Assembly (NCBI RefSeq): GCF_000981805.1
Contig: NZ_CP011132.1
Location: forward strand, 5,394,001 to 5,458,000
DNA length: 64,000 nucleotides
DNA from: Citrobacter amalonaticus Y19
GTDB taxonomy: Bacteria > Pseudomonadota > Gammaproteobacteria > Enterobacterales > Enterobacteriaceae
Reading direction: 5' to 3'
A model generated the notes under the pieces. That model worked only from the letters and a program-made list of their open reading frames with translations. It did not search any database and was not told where the DNA came from. This document shows positions 7,621 to 16,464 of this stretch, piece by piece; position 1 is the stretch's first letter; the number at the start of each line of letters is the position of its first letter. The position numbers and the translations under genes were made by a program.

Positions 7621-9261
7621 ATGTACATACTGCGTAATTTCACCATCCGGGTCGTCATGCTCGCGATCCTTGGTATTTTCTGTTTAATGTGGATGGGTGT
7701 GGGTTTGTACAGCACCTGGTCTCTTTCTCGTGTCGCTGATGGTAACGAAGTCGATCGCCATCTTGTTCGTCAAATGACGGTGCTCAGCCAGGGCAACGAT
7801 CAGTATTTCCGCTTTGTTACCCGACTCAGCCGTGCGATGGAGTTGAAAGCCAGCGGCGGCACGCCGGATTTTGCTCCCGTACAGCAGGCGCTGGATAACA
7901 TGAGCAAAAATCTGCAAGAGATGAAAACCCTTTCGCCAGGCCCGATGGATCCCGAGGTCTCCGCCGCAGTGCTGGCAAGCTGGCAGGATCTCCTCGACAA
8001 AGGCGTCACGCCGCAAATGCAACTGGCGCAGCAGGGGACTCAGAGCGCCTGGAGCGAGCAGGCAAACAACGTGACGCCGGTATTGAGCCGGGCGTTTGGT
8101 GCCAGTGCGGAACGCTTTAATAAAGCCGCGGGGGTGATGCTTGATCAAACCCGCGTGATGGTGGATAGCAAAACGTCGATCATCCGTACTCTGATCATCG
8201 GCGCAGTGATCCTGGGCATTGCGATCCTCTTCTTTACCGATCGCTATCTGGTGACCATGCTGGTGAAGCCGCTGGCGCGGATCCGTCAACAGTTTCGCCA
8301 GATTGCCCAGGGCGACCTCAGTCAGCCGATTGACGACATTGGCCGCAACTGCGTCGGTCAACTGGTGCCTTTATTACGCGCGATGCAGGACAGCCTGCGC
8401 GATGCGGTAAACACGATCCGTTCCGGCAGCGACAATATCTGGCGCGGGGCCACTGAAATCTCCAGCGGCAACAACGATCTTTCATCGCGAACGGAAGAGC
8501 AGGCTGCTGCGCTGGAAGAGACGGCCGCGAGCATGGAACAGCTTACCGCCACGGTGAAGCTGAATGCGGATAACGCGCGTCAGGCTAGCCTTCTGGCTGA
8601 GTCTGCATCACGCACGGCAGGAAAAGGGGGATCGCTGGTGTCGGAAGTGGTCGAGACAATGGACGGAATTTCCGCCAGCTCGAAGCAGATTGCTGAAATT
8701 ACGACCGTCATCAATAGCATTGCCTTCCAGACCAACATTCTTGCATTAAACGCGGCGGTCGAAGCCGCGCGTGCGGGTGAGCAAGGGCGTGGGTTTGCCG
8801 TTGTCGCTGGCGAGGTGCGTAATCTGGCGAGTCGCAGCGCGAACGCGGCAAAAGAGATTGACACGTTGATTGCCGAATCCGCTCGCCGCGTCGACCACGG
8901 CGCGGCACTGGTGAAGGATACCGGTTCAACGATGGAGGCGATCCTGAGCGGCGTGACGGAGGTCAATACCATCATGAAACAAATCGCCTCGGCGTCGGAA
9001 GAACAGAGCAAAGGGATTTCTCAGGTTGGTGTTGCGATTACCCAGATGGATGGCGTCACGCAGCAAAACGCCGCGCTGGTGGAGCAGATCTCCGCCGCCG
9101 CTGCAGCGCTGGAAAGACAAACGGAAGATTTACAACGTTCTGTGCAGCAGTTCCGGTTATCGCAAAATGACACGCCCAATCTACCGGCCAAAAGTGCAGC
9201 CCCCGCCGGTCAGCGACGTCCGGCACCCGCTGCGCCAGGCGATGAGTGGGTGGCCTTCTAA
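7621..9261 (+). CDS. Methyl-accepting chemotaxis protein
   Basis: A 546-residue inner-membrane chemoreceptor with TM1 at about residues 8-30, a four-helix periplasmic sensor domain (about 31-188), TM2 at about 189-212 and a HAMP domain. The cytoplasmic hairpin follows, with its conserved tip IAFQTNILALNAAVEAARAG (around 368-387). It couples ligand sensing to CheA/CheW. The C-terminus ends in EWVAF, a variant of the NWETF pentapeptide that tethers CheR/CheB (W at -4 and F at -1 kept). Salmonella carries a receptor at the same place; its ligand is not evident. A FliA-type promoter precedes it. Confidence 0.92.
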   Translation: MYILRNFTIRVVMLAILGIFCLMWMGVGLYSTWSLSRVADGNEVDRHLVRQMTVLSQGNDQYFRFVTRLSRAMELKASGGTPDFAPVQQALDNMSKNLQEMKTLSPGPMDPEVSAAVLASWQDLLDKGVTPQMQLAQQGTQSAWSEQANNVTPVLSRAFGASAERFNKAAGVMLDQTRVMVDSKTSIIRTLIIGAVILGIAILFFTDRYLVTMLVKPLARIRQQFRQIAQGDLSQPIDDIGRNCVGQLVPLLRAMQDSLRDAVNTIRSGSDNIWRGATEISSGNNDLSSRTEEQAAALEETAASMEQLTATVKLNADNARQASLLAESASRTAGKGGSLVSEVVETMDGISASSKQIAEITTVINSIAFQTNILALNAAVEAARAGEQGRGFAVVAGEVRNLASRSANAAKEIDTLIAESARRVDHGAALVKDTGSTMEAILSGVTEVNTIMKQIASASEEQSKGISQVGVAITQMDGVTQQNAALVEQISAAAAALERQTEDLQRSVQQFRLSQNDTPNLPAKSAAPAGQRRPAPAAPGDEWVAF

Positions 9262-9306
9262 GGAACAGTAAAAAAGTCGCTGAACCCTCTGGCCTTTGCT
9301 TAAAAG

Positions 9307-9334
9307 ATCGCTATATAATTTATTATATAGCGAT
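9307..9334 (+). promoter_or_regulatory. Perfect ModE-type palindrome upstream of yghW
   Basis: ATCGCTATATA (9307-9317), a 6-bp spacer, then TATATAGCGAT (9324-9334). The whole 28 bp is a perfect inverted repeat and matches the published ModE consensus form (ATCGnTATATA-N6-TATATAnCGAT). It ends 2 bp before the yghW Shine-Dalgarno, so bound ModE would block transcription or the leader. Confidence 0.75.
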
Positions 9335-9346
9335 TAAGGAGGGGTC

Positions 9347-9634
9347 ATGAATAATCATTTTGGCAAGGGCCTGATGGCCGGATTAAGCGCCACACAGGCT
9401 GACAGCGCCCGCAATGTGGCGGGTTTTTGTTCGGATTATAAACGCGGCTTCGTATTAGGATTCTCGCATCGCATGTTTGAAAAAACCGGCGACAGGCAAC
9501 TCAGTGCCTGGGAAGCGGGGATCCTGACGCGCCGTTACGGCCTGGATAAAGAGATGGTGATGGACTTCTTTCGGGAAAATCAATCCAGCACCACAATTCG
9601 CTTTTTCATGGCTGGCTATCGACTCGAAGGTTGA
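9347..9634 (+). CDS. yghW: YghW, small protein next to hydrogenase-2 operon
   Basis: A 95-residue cytoplasmic protein of the DUF2623 family, the same length as E. coli YghW and with the same block KTGDRQLSAWEAGILTRRYG. Its function is unknown. It is preceded by a very strong ribosome-binding site (AGGAGGGG) and directly by a ModE-type palindrome. It lies upstream of hybO in the same orientation, 189 bp away, as in E. coli, so it may belong to the same regulatory unit. Confidence 0.88.
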   Translation: MNNHFGKGLMAGLSATQADSARNVAGFCSDYKRGFVLGFSHRMFEKTGDRQLSAWEAGILTRRYGLDKEMVMDFFRENQSSTTIRFFMAGYRLEG

Positions 9635-9823
9635 TCCAAAGGGGGTATTATCTTGCTTTAATTAATTACACTAGCCGCCACTCCCTTCGTTTTATTATTC
9701 CCGCGCAGTATTATAGGCTACATAACCATAACAAAAGTGTGGTAAATGGCGCAGCGATCGCAGTTACGGATTTGTGATTGTTGCAAAATAAGAGCCAGGT
9801 CTTCGTAACGGAATAACTATAAA

Positions 9824-10942
9824 ATGACTGGAGATAACACTCTCATTAATTCCCATGGCGTAAACCGCCGTGACTTCATGAAGCTTTGTGCAGCACTCGC
9901 CGCCACGATGGGGCTCAGTAGCAAAGCCGCCGCCGAAATGGCTGAATCGGTATCCCGTCCGCAGCGCCCACCGGTTGTCTGGATTGGTGCTCAGGAGTGT
10001 ACGGGGTGTACCGAATCCCTCCTTCGCGCGACCCACCCCACGGTAGAAAACCTCGTTCTGGAGACCATCTCTCTGGAATATCATGAGGTGCTTTCCGCCG
10101 CCTTCGGCCACCAGGTTGAAGAGAACAAACACAATGCGCTTGAGAAGTACAAAGGGCAGTATGTGTTGGTCGTTGATGGTTCTATCCCACTAAAAGATAA
10201 CGGTATTTACTGTATGGTTGCCGGTGAGCCGATTGTGGATCATATCCGCAAAGCGGCAGAAGGCGCGGCAGCGATTATCGCTATCGGTTCCTGTGCTGCG
10301 TGGGGCGGTGTCGCCGCTGCCGGCGTGAACCCGACCGGTGCCGTTGGCCTGCAGGAAGTTCTGCCAGGTAAAACCATTATCAACATTCCTGGCTGCCCGC
10401 CGAACCCGCATAACTTCCTGGCGACAGTCGCCCATATCATCACCTGGGGTAAGCCGCCGAAGCTGGATGCGAAAAACCGTCCAACCTTCGCCTATGGCCG
10501 TCTGATTCACGAACACTGCGAACGACGCCCGCACTTCGATGCCGGTCGCTTTGCGAAAGAGTTCGGCGATGAAGGTCACCGTGAAGGCTGGTGCCTTTAC
10601 CACCTCGGCTGTAAAGGACCAGAAACCTGGGGCAACTGCTCCACGCTGCAATTCTGCGACGTTGGCGGCGTATGGCCAGTGGCGATTGGTCACCCTTGTT
10701 ATGGCTGTAACGAAGAAGGCGTTGGTTTCCATAAGGGCATTCACCAGCTTGCCCATGTGGAAAATCAGACCCCACGCTCCGAAAAACCTGATGTGAACGT
10801 GAAAGAGGGCGGCAACATCTCTGCTGGCGCTATCGGGTTGCTTGGCGGTGTTGTCGGTCTGGTGGCTGGCGTCAGCGTGATGGCAGTACGTGAACTGGGG
10901 CGTCAGCAAAAGAAAGATAACGCTGACTCACGGGGAGAATAA
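9824..10942 (+). CDS. hybO: Hydrogenase-2 small subunit HybO
   Basis: A 372-residue [NiFe]-hydrogenase small subunit carrying the Fe-S relay. It has a Tat signal (VNRRDFMKLCAALAATMG), the proximal-cluster Cys in GAQECTGCTES, and later clusters in IGSCAAWGG, IPGCPPNPHN, HEHCERRPHF and GHPCYGCNE. A C-terminal membrane anchor (about residues 325-350, AGAIGLLGGVVGLVAGVSVM) is inserted by the Tat pathway. HybC is co-exported with it. It is the first gene of the hyb operon; the spacing to hybA is 2 bp. Confidence 0.96.
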   Translation: MTGDNTLINSHGVNRRDFMKLCAALAATMGLSSKAAAEMAESVSRPQRPPVVWIGAQECTGCTESLLRATHPTVENLVLETISLEYHEVLSAAFGHQVEENKHNALEKYKGQYVLVVDGSIPLKDNGIYCMVAGEPIVDHIRKAAEGAAAIIAIGSCAAWGGVAAAGVNPTGAVGLQEVLPGKTIINIPGCPPNPHNFLATVAHIITWGKPPKLDAKNRPTFAYGRLIHEHCERRPHFDAGRFAKEFGDEGHREGWCLYHLGCKGPETWGNCSTLQFCDVGGVWPVAIGHPCYGCNEEGVGFHKGIHQLAHVENQTPRSEKPDVNVKEGGNISAGAIGLLGGVVGLVAGVSVMAVRELGRQQKKDNADSRGE

Positions 10943-10944
10943 CC

Positions 10945-11931
10945 GTGAACAGACGTAACTTTATCAAAGCAGCCTCCGGCGGGGCGTTGCTGTTAGGCGC
11001 TGCGCCGTCTATCAGCCACGCGGCTGCAGAAAATCGCCCGCCCATTCCCGGTTCTCTGGGCATGTTGTATGACTCGACGCTGTGCGTGGGCTGTCAGGCC
11101 TGTGTGACAAAGTGTCAGGATATCAACTTCCCGATGCGTAACCCGGAAGGGGAGCAGACCTGGTCGAACAACGACAAACTGTCGCCGTATACCAACAACA
11201 TCATTCAGGTGTGGCGTAGCGGCACAGGCGTGAATAAAGATCAGGAAGAGAATGGCTATGCATACATCAAAAAACAGTGTATGCACTGCGTCGATCCCAA
11301 CTGCGTCTCTGTCTGTCCGGTTTCCGCACTGAAAAAAGATCCGAAAACCGGCATCGTTCATTACAACAAAGACGTCTGTACTGGCTGCCGTTACTGCATG
11401 GTTGCCTGTCCGTACAACGTGCCGAAGTACGACTACAACAACCCGTTTGGTGCGCTTCACAAATGTGAACTGTGTAACCAGAAAGGCGTTGAGCGTCTTG
11501 ATAAGGGCGGCTTGCCGGGTTGTGTTGAGGTCTGTCCTGCCGGTGCGGTCATTTTTGGTACCCGCGAAGAGTTGATGGCCGAGGCGCAAAAACGTCTGGC
11601 GCTGAAGCCTGGCAGCGAATACCACTATCCGCGTCAAACCGTGAAAACGGGCGATACCTACGTGCATACCGTGCCGAAGTACTATCCGCATCTTTACGGT
11701 GAGAAAGAGGGCGGCGGAACTCAGGTGCTGGTACTGACCGGGGTGCCTTATGAGAATCTGGATCTGCCAAAGCTGGATGAGATTTCAACCGGCGCGCGTT
11801 CCGAACATGTTCAACACACCCTGTATAAAGGCATGATGCTACCACTGGCCGTGCTGGCGGGCTTGACCGTGCTGGTTCGTCGTAATACCAAAAACGACCA
11901 TCACGACGGAGGAGACGATCATGAGTCATGA
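10945..11931 (+). CDS. hybA: Hydrogenase-2 ferredoxin-like subunit HybA
   Basis: A 328-residue periplasmic electron-transfer subunit with a Tat signal (MNRRNFIKAASGGALLLG) and four [4Fe-4S] motifs: CVGCQACVTKC, CMHCVDPNCVSVC, CTGCRYCMVAC and CELCNQKG...GCVEVC. A C-terminal hydrophobic anchor is at about residues 295-312. It passes electrons between HybO and HybB/quinone. The 3' end overlaps hybB by 11 bp. Confidence 0.96.
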   Translation: MNRRNFIKAASGGALLLGAAPSISHAAAENRPPIPGSLGMLYDSTLCVGCQACVTKCQDINFPMRNPEGEQTWSNNDKLSPYTNNIIQVWRSGTGVNKDQEENGYAYIKKQCMHCVDPNCVSVCPVSALKKDPKTGIVHYNKDVCTGCRYCMVACPYNVPKYDYNNPFGALHKCELCNQKGVERLDKGGLPGCVEVCPAGAVIFGTREELMAEAQKRLALKPGSEYHYPRQTVKTGDTYVHTVPKYYPHLYGEKEGGGTQVLVLTGVPYENLDLPKLDEISTGARSEHVQHTLYKGMMLPLAVLAGLTVLVRRNTKNDHHDGGDDHES

Positions 11932-13099
11932 TCCTAAACCGCTGGGCGGCAAAATTATCAGCAAACCGGTCATCATCTTCGGGCCGTTAATCATCCTCTG
12001 CATGCTCCTTATCGTGAAGCGTCTGGTATTTGGATTGGGGTCTGTCTCCGATCTGAACGGCGGTTTCCCGTGGGGCGTCTGGATTGCCTTTGACCTGTTA
12101 ATCGGCACCGGCTTTGCCTGTGGCGGTTGGGCGCTCGCGTGGGCGGTGTATGTCTTCAACCGGGGACAATACCATCCGCTGGTACGTCCGGCGCTGCTGG
12201 CGAGTCTGTTTGGTTATTCCCTGGGTGGCTTGTCTATCACCATTGACGTGGGTCGTTACTGGAACCTGCCGTACTTCTACATTCCGGGTCACTTCAACGT
12301 GAACTCGGTTCTGTTCGAGACGGCGGTCTGTATGACTATCTACATTGGGGTGATGGCGCTGGAGTTTGCCCCTGCGCTGTTTGAACGTATGGGCTGGAAG
12401 GTGTCGTTGAAGCGCCTGAACAAGCTGATGTTCTTCATCATTGCCCTCGGTGCGCTGCTGCCCACCATGCACCAGTCCTCAATGGGGTCGCTGATGATCT
12501 CGGCGGGCTACAAGGTGCATCCGCTGTGGCAAAGCTATGAAATGTTGCCGCTGTTCTCGGTGTTGACGGCCTTTATTATGGGCTTCTCAATCGTCATCTT
12601 TGAAGGCTCGTTGGTGCAGGTCGGTCTGAAAGGAAAAGGTCCGGATGAGAAAAGCCTGTTTATCAAGTTGACGAACACCATCAGCGTGATGCTGGCGATC
12701 TTTGTCGTGCTGCGCTTTGGTGAGCTGATTTACCGGGACAAGCTGTCGTATGCCTTTGCAGGTGATTTCTACTCAGCAATGTTCTGGCTTGAAGTCGTGC
12801 TGATGGTCTTCCCGATAGTGGTGCTGCGCGTGGCGAAACTGCGCAATGACTCTCGTATGCTGTACCTGTCTGCGCTCAGCGCGCTGCTGGGTTGTGCGGC
12901 ATGGCGTCTGTCCTATTCGCTGGTGGCATTCAATCCAGGCGGTGGCTACCACTACTTCCCGACCTGGGAAGAACTGTTGATTTCTATTGGTTTTGTGGCT
13001 ATTGAGATTTGCGCTTATATCGTACTCATTCGTCTACTGCCGATACTTCCTCCTTTAAAACAAAACGATCACAATCGTCATGAGGCGAGCAAAGCATGA
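11921..13099 (+). CDS. hybB: Hydrogenase-2 membrane subunit HybB
   Basis: A 392-residue polytopic inner-membrane protein of the NrfD/PsrC family with about ten membrane helices. It links HybA to the quinone pool and gives hydrogenase-2 its proton-coupled reversibility. Hallmarks are GVWIAFDLLIGTGFACGGWA near residue 47 and PTMHQSSMGSLMI near 185. It overlaps hybA and hybC at its two ends (11 and 4 bp), so translation is coupled. Confidence 0.95.
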   Translation: MSHDPKPLGGKIISKPVIIFGPLIILCMLLIVKRLVFGLGSVSDLNGGFPWGVWIAFDLLIGTGFACGGWALAWAVYVFNRGQYHPLVRPALLASLFGYSLGGLSITIDVGRYWNLPYFYIPGHFNVNSVLFETAVCMTIYIGVMALEFAPALFERMGWKVSLKRLNKLMFFIIALGALLPTMHQSSMGSLMISAGYKVHPLWQSYEMLPLFSVLTAFIMGFSIVIFEGSLVQVGLKGKGPDEKSLFIKLTNTISVMLAIFVVLRFGELIYRDKLSYAFAGDFYSAMFWLEVVLMVFPIVVLRVAKLRNDSRMLYLSALSALLGCAAWRLSYSLVAFNPGGGYHYFPTWEELLISIGFVAIEICAYIVLIRLLPILPPLKQNDHNRHEASKA

Positions 13100-14799
13100 G
13101 CCAGAGAATTACTATTGATCCTGTAACCCGTATTGAGGGGCACTTACGTATCGATTGCGAAATCGAAAACGGCGTTGTTTCAAAAGCGTGGGCTTCCGGC
13201 ACCATGTGGCGCGGTATGGAAGAGATCGTGAAAAATCGCGATCCGCGTGATGCGTGGATGATTGTGCAGCGTATTTGCGGCGTTTGTACGACAACGCACG
13301 CGATCGCCTCGGTACGTGCGGCAGAAAGCGCGCTGAACATCGACGTTCCGGTCAACGCCCAGTATATCCGTAACATCATTCTGTCGGCGCATACCACCCA
13401 TGACCATATTGTGCACTTCTATCAGCTCTCGGCGCTGGACTGGGTGGACATCACCTCAGCGCTGAAGGCCGATCCGGCAAAAGCGTCAGCGATGCTGAAC
13501 GGCGTGTCGACCTGGCATCTGAACAGTGCGGAAGAGTTCACGAAGGTCCAGAATAAGATCAAGGACCTGGTTGCCAGCGGCCAGTTGGGGATTTTCGCCA
13601 ACGGTTACTGGGGACACCCGGCGATGAAACTGCCGCCGGAAGTGAACCTGATCGCCGTTGCTCACTACCTGCAGGCGCTGGAATGTCAGCGTGATGCCAA
13701 CCGCGTGGTGGCGTTGCTGGGCGGTAAAACGCCGCACATCCAGAACCTGGCCGTGGGCGGCGTTGCCAACCCGATCAACCTCGACGGCCTGGGCGTACTG
13801 AACCTGGAACGCCTGATGTACATCAAGTCCTTCATCGATAAACTGAGCGACTTCGTTGAACAGGTCTACAAGGTGGACACGGCGGTGATTGCCGCGTTCT
13901 ATCCGGACTGGCTGGAGCATGGCAAAGGGGCGGTCAACTATCTGGCTGCGCCGGAATTCCCGACCGACGGTAAGAACGGCAGCTTCCTGTTCCCGGGCGG
14001 CTATATCGAAAATGCGGATCTGTCGAGCTATCGCCCGATCTCCTCTCACTCCGACGAATACCTGATCAAAGGGATTCAGGAGAGCGCCAAACACGCGTGG
14101 TATAAAGACGAAGCGCCGCAGGCACCGTGGGAAGGGACGACCATTCCGGAATATAACGGCTGGTCAGATGACGGCAAATATTCCTGGGTGAAATCCCCGA
14201 CATTCTACGGTAAAACCGTCGAAGTAGGCCCGCTGGCGAATATGCTGGTGAAACTGGCCTCCGGCCGTGAGTCCACGAAGGCGAAGCTGAATGAAATCAT
14301 TGCGATTTATCAGGCGCTGACCGGTAAAACACTGGAAGTGGCGCAGTTGCACTCCACGCTGGGTCGTATTATTGGTCGTACCGTTCACTGCTGTGAACTG
14401 CAGGGTATCCTGCAGAACCAGTACAATGCGCTGATCGCCAATATCGGTAAAGGTGACCACACCACGTTTGTGAAACCGAATATTCCGGCGACGGGCGAAT
14501 TTAAAGGCGTCGGTTTCCTTGAAGCGCCGCGCGGAATGCTCTCTCACTGGATGGTGATTAAAGACGGCATCATCAGCAACTACCAGGCGGTGGTACCGTC
14601 AACCTGGAACTCCGGTCCGCGTAACTTCAACGATGACGTGGGTCCGTACGAACAGTCGCTGGTAGGTACGCCGATTGCCGATCCGGAAAAACCGCTGGAA
14701 GTGGTACGTACTATTCACTCTTTCGATCCTTGCATGGCGTGTGCAGTGCACGTTGTTGACGCTGACGGGAACGAAGTTGTCTCTGTGAAGGTTCTGTAA
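13096..14799 (+). CDS. hybC: Hydrogenase-2 large subunit HybC
   Basis: A 567-residue [NiFe] catalytic subunit that oxidises H2. The N-terminal nickel ligands lie in RICGVCTTTH (Cys61 and Cys64). The C-terminal ligands lie in DPCMACAVH, after which 15 residues (starting VVDADG) form the extension removed by the HybD protease once nickel is inserted. It has no signal peptide and is exported with HybO. Start and end overlap hybB and hybD, respectively. Confidence 0.97.
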   Translation: MSQRITIDPVTRIEGHLRIDCEIENGVVSKAWASGTMWRGMEEIVKNRDPRDAWMIVQRICGVCTTTHAIASVRAAESALNIDVPVNAQYIRNIILSAHTTHDHIVHFYQLSALDWVDITSALKADPAKASAMLNGVSTWHLNSAEEFTKVQNKIKDLVASGQLGIFANGYWGHPAMKLPPEVNLIAVAHYLQALECQRDANRVVALLGGKTPHIQNLAVGGVANPINLDGLGVLNLERLMYIKSFIDKLSDFVEQVYKVDTAVIAAFYPDWLEHGKGAVNYLAAPEFPTDGKNGSFLFPGGYIENADLSSYRPISSHSDEYLIKGIQESAKHAWYKDEAPQAPWEGTTIPEYNGWSDDGKYSWVKSPTFYGKTVEVGPLANMLVKLASGRESTKAKLNEIIAIYQALTGKTLEVAQLHSTLGRIIGRTVHCCELQGILQNQYNALIANIGKGDHTTFVKPNIPATGEFKGVGFLEAPRGMLSHWMVIKDGIISNYQAVVPSTWNSGPRNFNDDVGPYEQSLVGTPIADPEKPLEVVRTIHSFDPCMACAVHVVDADGNEVVSVKVL

Positions 14800-15293
14800 T
14801 GCGGATTTTAGTATTAGGGGTCGGCAATATTTTGCTGACCGATGAAGCCATCGGCGTTCGTATCGTTGAAGCCTTAGCGCAGCGATACGAATTACCGGAT
14901 TTCGTCGAAATCCTCGATGGCGGTACGGCGGGAATGGAGTTGCTCGGCGACATGGCGAACCGCGATCATCTGATCATCGCGGATGCCATTGTCTCGAGAA
15001 AAAACGCCCCGGGTACGTTGATGATCCTGCGGGATGATGAAGTACCGGCGCTGTTTACCAACAAGATCTCCCCGCATCAACTGGGCCTGGCCGACGTTCT
15101 GTCGGCCCTTCGCTTCACCGACGAATTTCCGAAAAAACTGACGCTAATTGGCGTCATTCCGGAATCGCTGGAGCCGAACATTGGCTTAACGCCAACGGTT
15201 GAAGCTATGATTGAACCTGCGCTTGCGCAGGTTCTGGCTGCGCTGCGTGAGTCGGGCGTTGAAGCGATCCCACGGGAGGCGGCTCATGTCTGA
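14799..15293 (+). CDS. hybD: Hydrogenase-2 maturation endopeptidase HybD
   Basis: A 164-residue cytoplasmic HyaD/HycI-family protease that removes the C-terminal extension of HybC. The nickel-sensing acidic residues are in TDEAIGVRIVEAL (Glu16 region) and LDGGTAGMELLGDM (Asp62 region), plus a His in ISPHQLGLADVL. Length equals E. coli HybD. It overlaps hybC by 1 bp and hybE by 8 bp. Confidence 0.95.
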   Translation: MRILVLGVGNILLTDEAIGVRIVEALAQRYELPDFVEILDGGTAGMELLGDMANRDHLIIADAIVSRKNAPGTLMILRDDEVPALFTNKISPHQLGLADVLSALRFTDEFPKKLTLIGVIPESLEPNIGLTPTVEAMIEPALAQVLAALRESGVEAIPREAAHV

Positions 15294-15774
15294 GGAGATT
15301 TCCGGGTTCCAGACTGCCCCGAAGGCGCAGGTTCAGGCCGCGTTTGAAGCGATTGCGCAGCGTTCAATGCACGATCTGTCTTTCCTGCATCCTGATATGC
15401 CGGTGTATGTCTCTGACTTTACCCTGTTTGAAGGACAGTGGACGGGATGTGTGATTACGCCGTGGATGCTGAGCGCGCTGATTTTCCCCGGGCCAGATCA
15501 GCTCTGGCCGGTACGCAAAGTCAGTGAAAAGCTTGGGCTGCGTCTACCGTATGGCACGATGACGTTCACCGTGGGGGAGCTGGATGGCGTATCGCAATAC
15601 CTTTCCTGTTCTCTGATGTCGCCGCTTAATCGCAGCCTGTCGGCGCAAGAGGGTGTGCGTCTGGCTGATGACTGCGCGCGGATGCTGCTATCGCTGCCGG
15701 TCAGCGATCCGGATGCGCCGCAGACAAGCCGTCGCGCGTTGCTGTTCGGGCGTCGGGGCTTACAGAATGCATGA
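15286..15774 (+). CDS. hybE: Hydrogenase-2 assembly chaperone HybE
   Basis: A 162-residue Tat-proofreading chaperone that binds the HybO signal peptide and HybC to prevent premature export. The start MSEEISGF, behind GGGAGG, gives the E. coli length; the frame extends 25 residues further upstream but this lies inside hybD. Family features are FLHPDMPVYVSDFTLFEG and the ending LFGRRGLQNA. It overlaps hybF by 8 bp. Confidence 0.93.
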   Translation: MSEEISGFQTAPKAQVQAAFEAIAQRSMHDLSFLHPDMPVYVSDFTLFEGQWTGCVITPWMLSALIFPGPDQLWPVRKVSEKLGLRLPYGTMTFTVGELDGVSQYLSCSLMSPLNRSLSAQEGVRLADDCARMLLSLPVSDPDAPQTSRRALLFGRRGLQNA

Positions 15775-16108
15775 GCTGTCTCTTTGTCAGAGTGCGGTTG
15801 AAATCATTCAACAGCAGGCTGAACAGCATGGCGTAAAGCGCGTCACCGGCGTGTGGCTGGAGATTGGCGCGCTGTCCTGTGTCGAAGAGAGCGCGGTACG
15901 TTTTAGTTTTGACATTGTCTGCCAGGGGACGGTGGCGCAAGGCTGTGAATTGCACATTGACTACAAACCAGCGCAGGCATGGTGCTGGGATTGCAGCCAG
16001 GCAGTTGAAATCACTCAGCACGATGCACAATGTCCGCGTTGTCATGGCGACCGTCTGCGTGTTGATACCGGTGATTCGCTGAAAGTGAAAAGTATTGAAG
16101 TTGAATAA
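15767..16108 (+). CDS. hybF: Hydrogenase nickel-incorporation protein HybF (HypA-type)
   Basis: A 113-residue cytoplasmic HypA/HybF protein that delivers nickel to the HybC precursor with HypB. It begins MHELSLCQSAVEII, whose His2 is the nickel ligand. The zinc site is two Cys pairs, CWDC and CPRC (about residues 73-93). The ATG at 15767 is required to keep the nickel-binding MHE terminus, although the frame is open further upstream within hybE. Confidence 0.95.
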   Translation: MHELSLCQSAVEIIQQQAEQHGVKRVTGVWLEIGALSCVEESAVRFSFDIVCQGTVAQGCELHIDYKPAQAWCWDCSQAVEITQHDAQCPRCHGDRLRVDTGDSLKVKSIEVE

Positions 16109-16138
16109 CCCATGATGTGACATGGGGCGGAGTCAGAT

Positions 16139-16387
16139 ATGTGTATAGGCGTTCCGGGCCAGGTTCTGGCCGTCGGTGAAGATATTCACCAGCTTGCGCA
16201 GGTGGAAGTGTGCGGCATCAAACGTGATGTGAATATAGCGCTAATCTGTGAAGGCAGTCCTGCTGAACTGGTCGGGCAGTGGGTGTTAGTGCATGTGGGC
16301 TTTGCGATGAGCATTATTGATGAAGAAGAAGCCAAAGCCACGCTGGATGCGCTACGCCGTATGGAGTACGACGTGACCAGCGCCTGA
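16139..16387 (+). CDS. hybG: Hydrogenase maturation chaperone HybG
   Basis: An 82-residue HypC-family chaperone. The N-terminal Cys2 in MCIGVPGQVL is essential for carrying the Fe(CN)2CO unit with HypD to the HybC precursor. It is the last gene of the hyb operon, 30 bp after hybF. No obvious terminator follows before the ModE-like site at 16,422, so read-through into the binding-protein genes is possible. Confidence 0.95.
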   Translation: MCIGVPGQVLAVGEDIHQLAQVEVCGIKRDVNIALICEGSPAELVGQWVLVHVGFAMSIIDEEEAKATLDALRRMEYDVTSA

Positions 16388-16421
16388 TAACTCCAGATGA
16401 CAATCTGTTAAGTGTTCTCAC

Positions 16422-16449
16422 ATCGCTGTATACTTAATTATACATCGAA
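16422..16449 (+). promoter_or_regulatory. ModE-like palindrome upstream of the binding-protein pair
   Basis: ATCGCTGTATA (16422-16432), 6-bp spacer, TATACATCGAA (16439-16449). The same architecture as the yghW site, with one mismatch to the consensus in the left half and about three in the right. It lies 16 bp before the ATG at 16465. Confidence 0.55.
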
Positions 16450-16464
16450 TGCGAGGATACGCTC

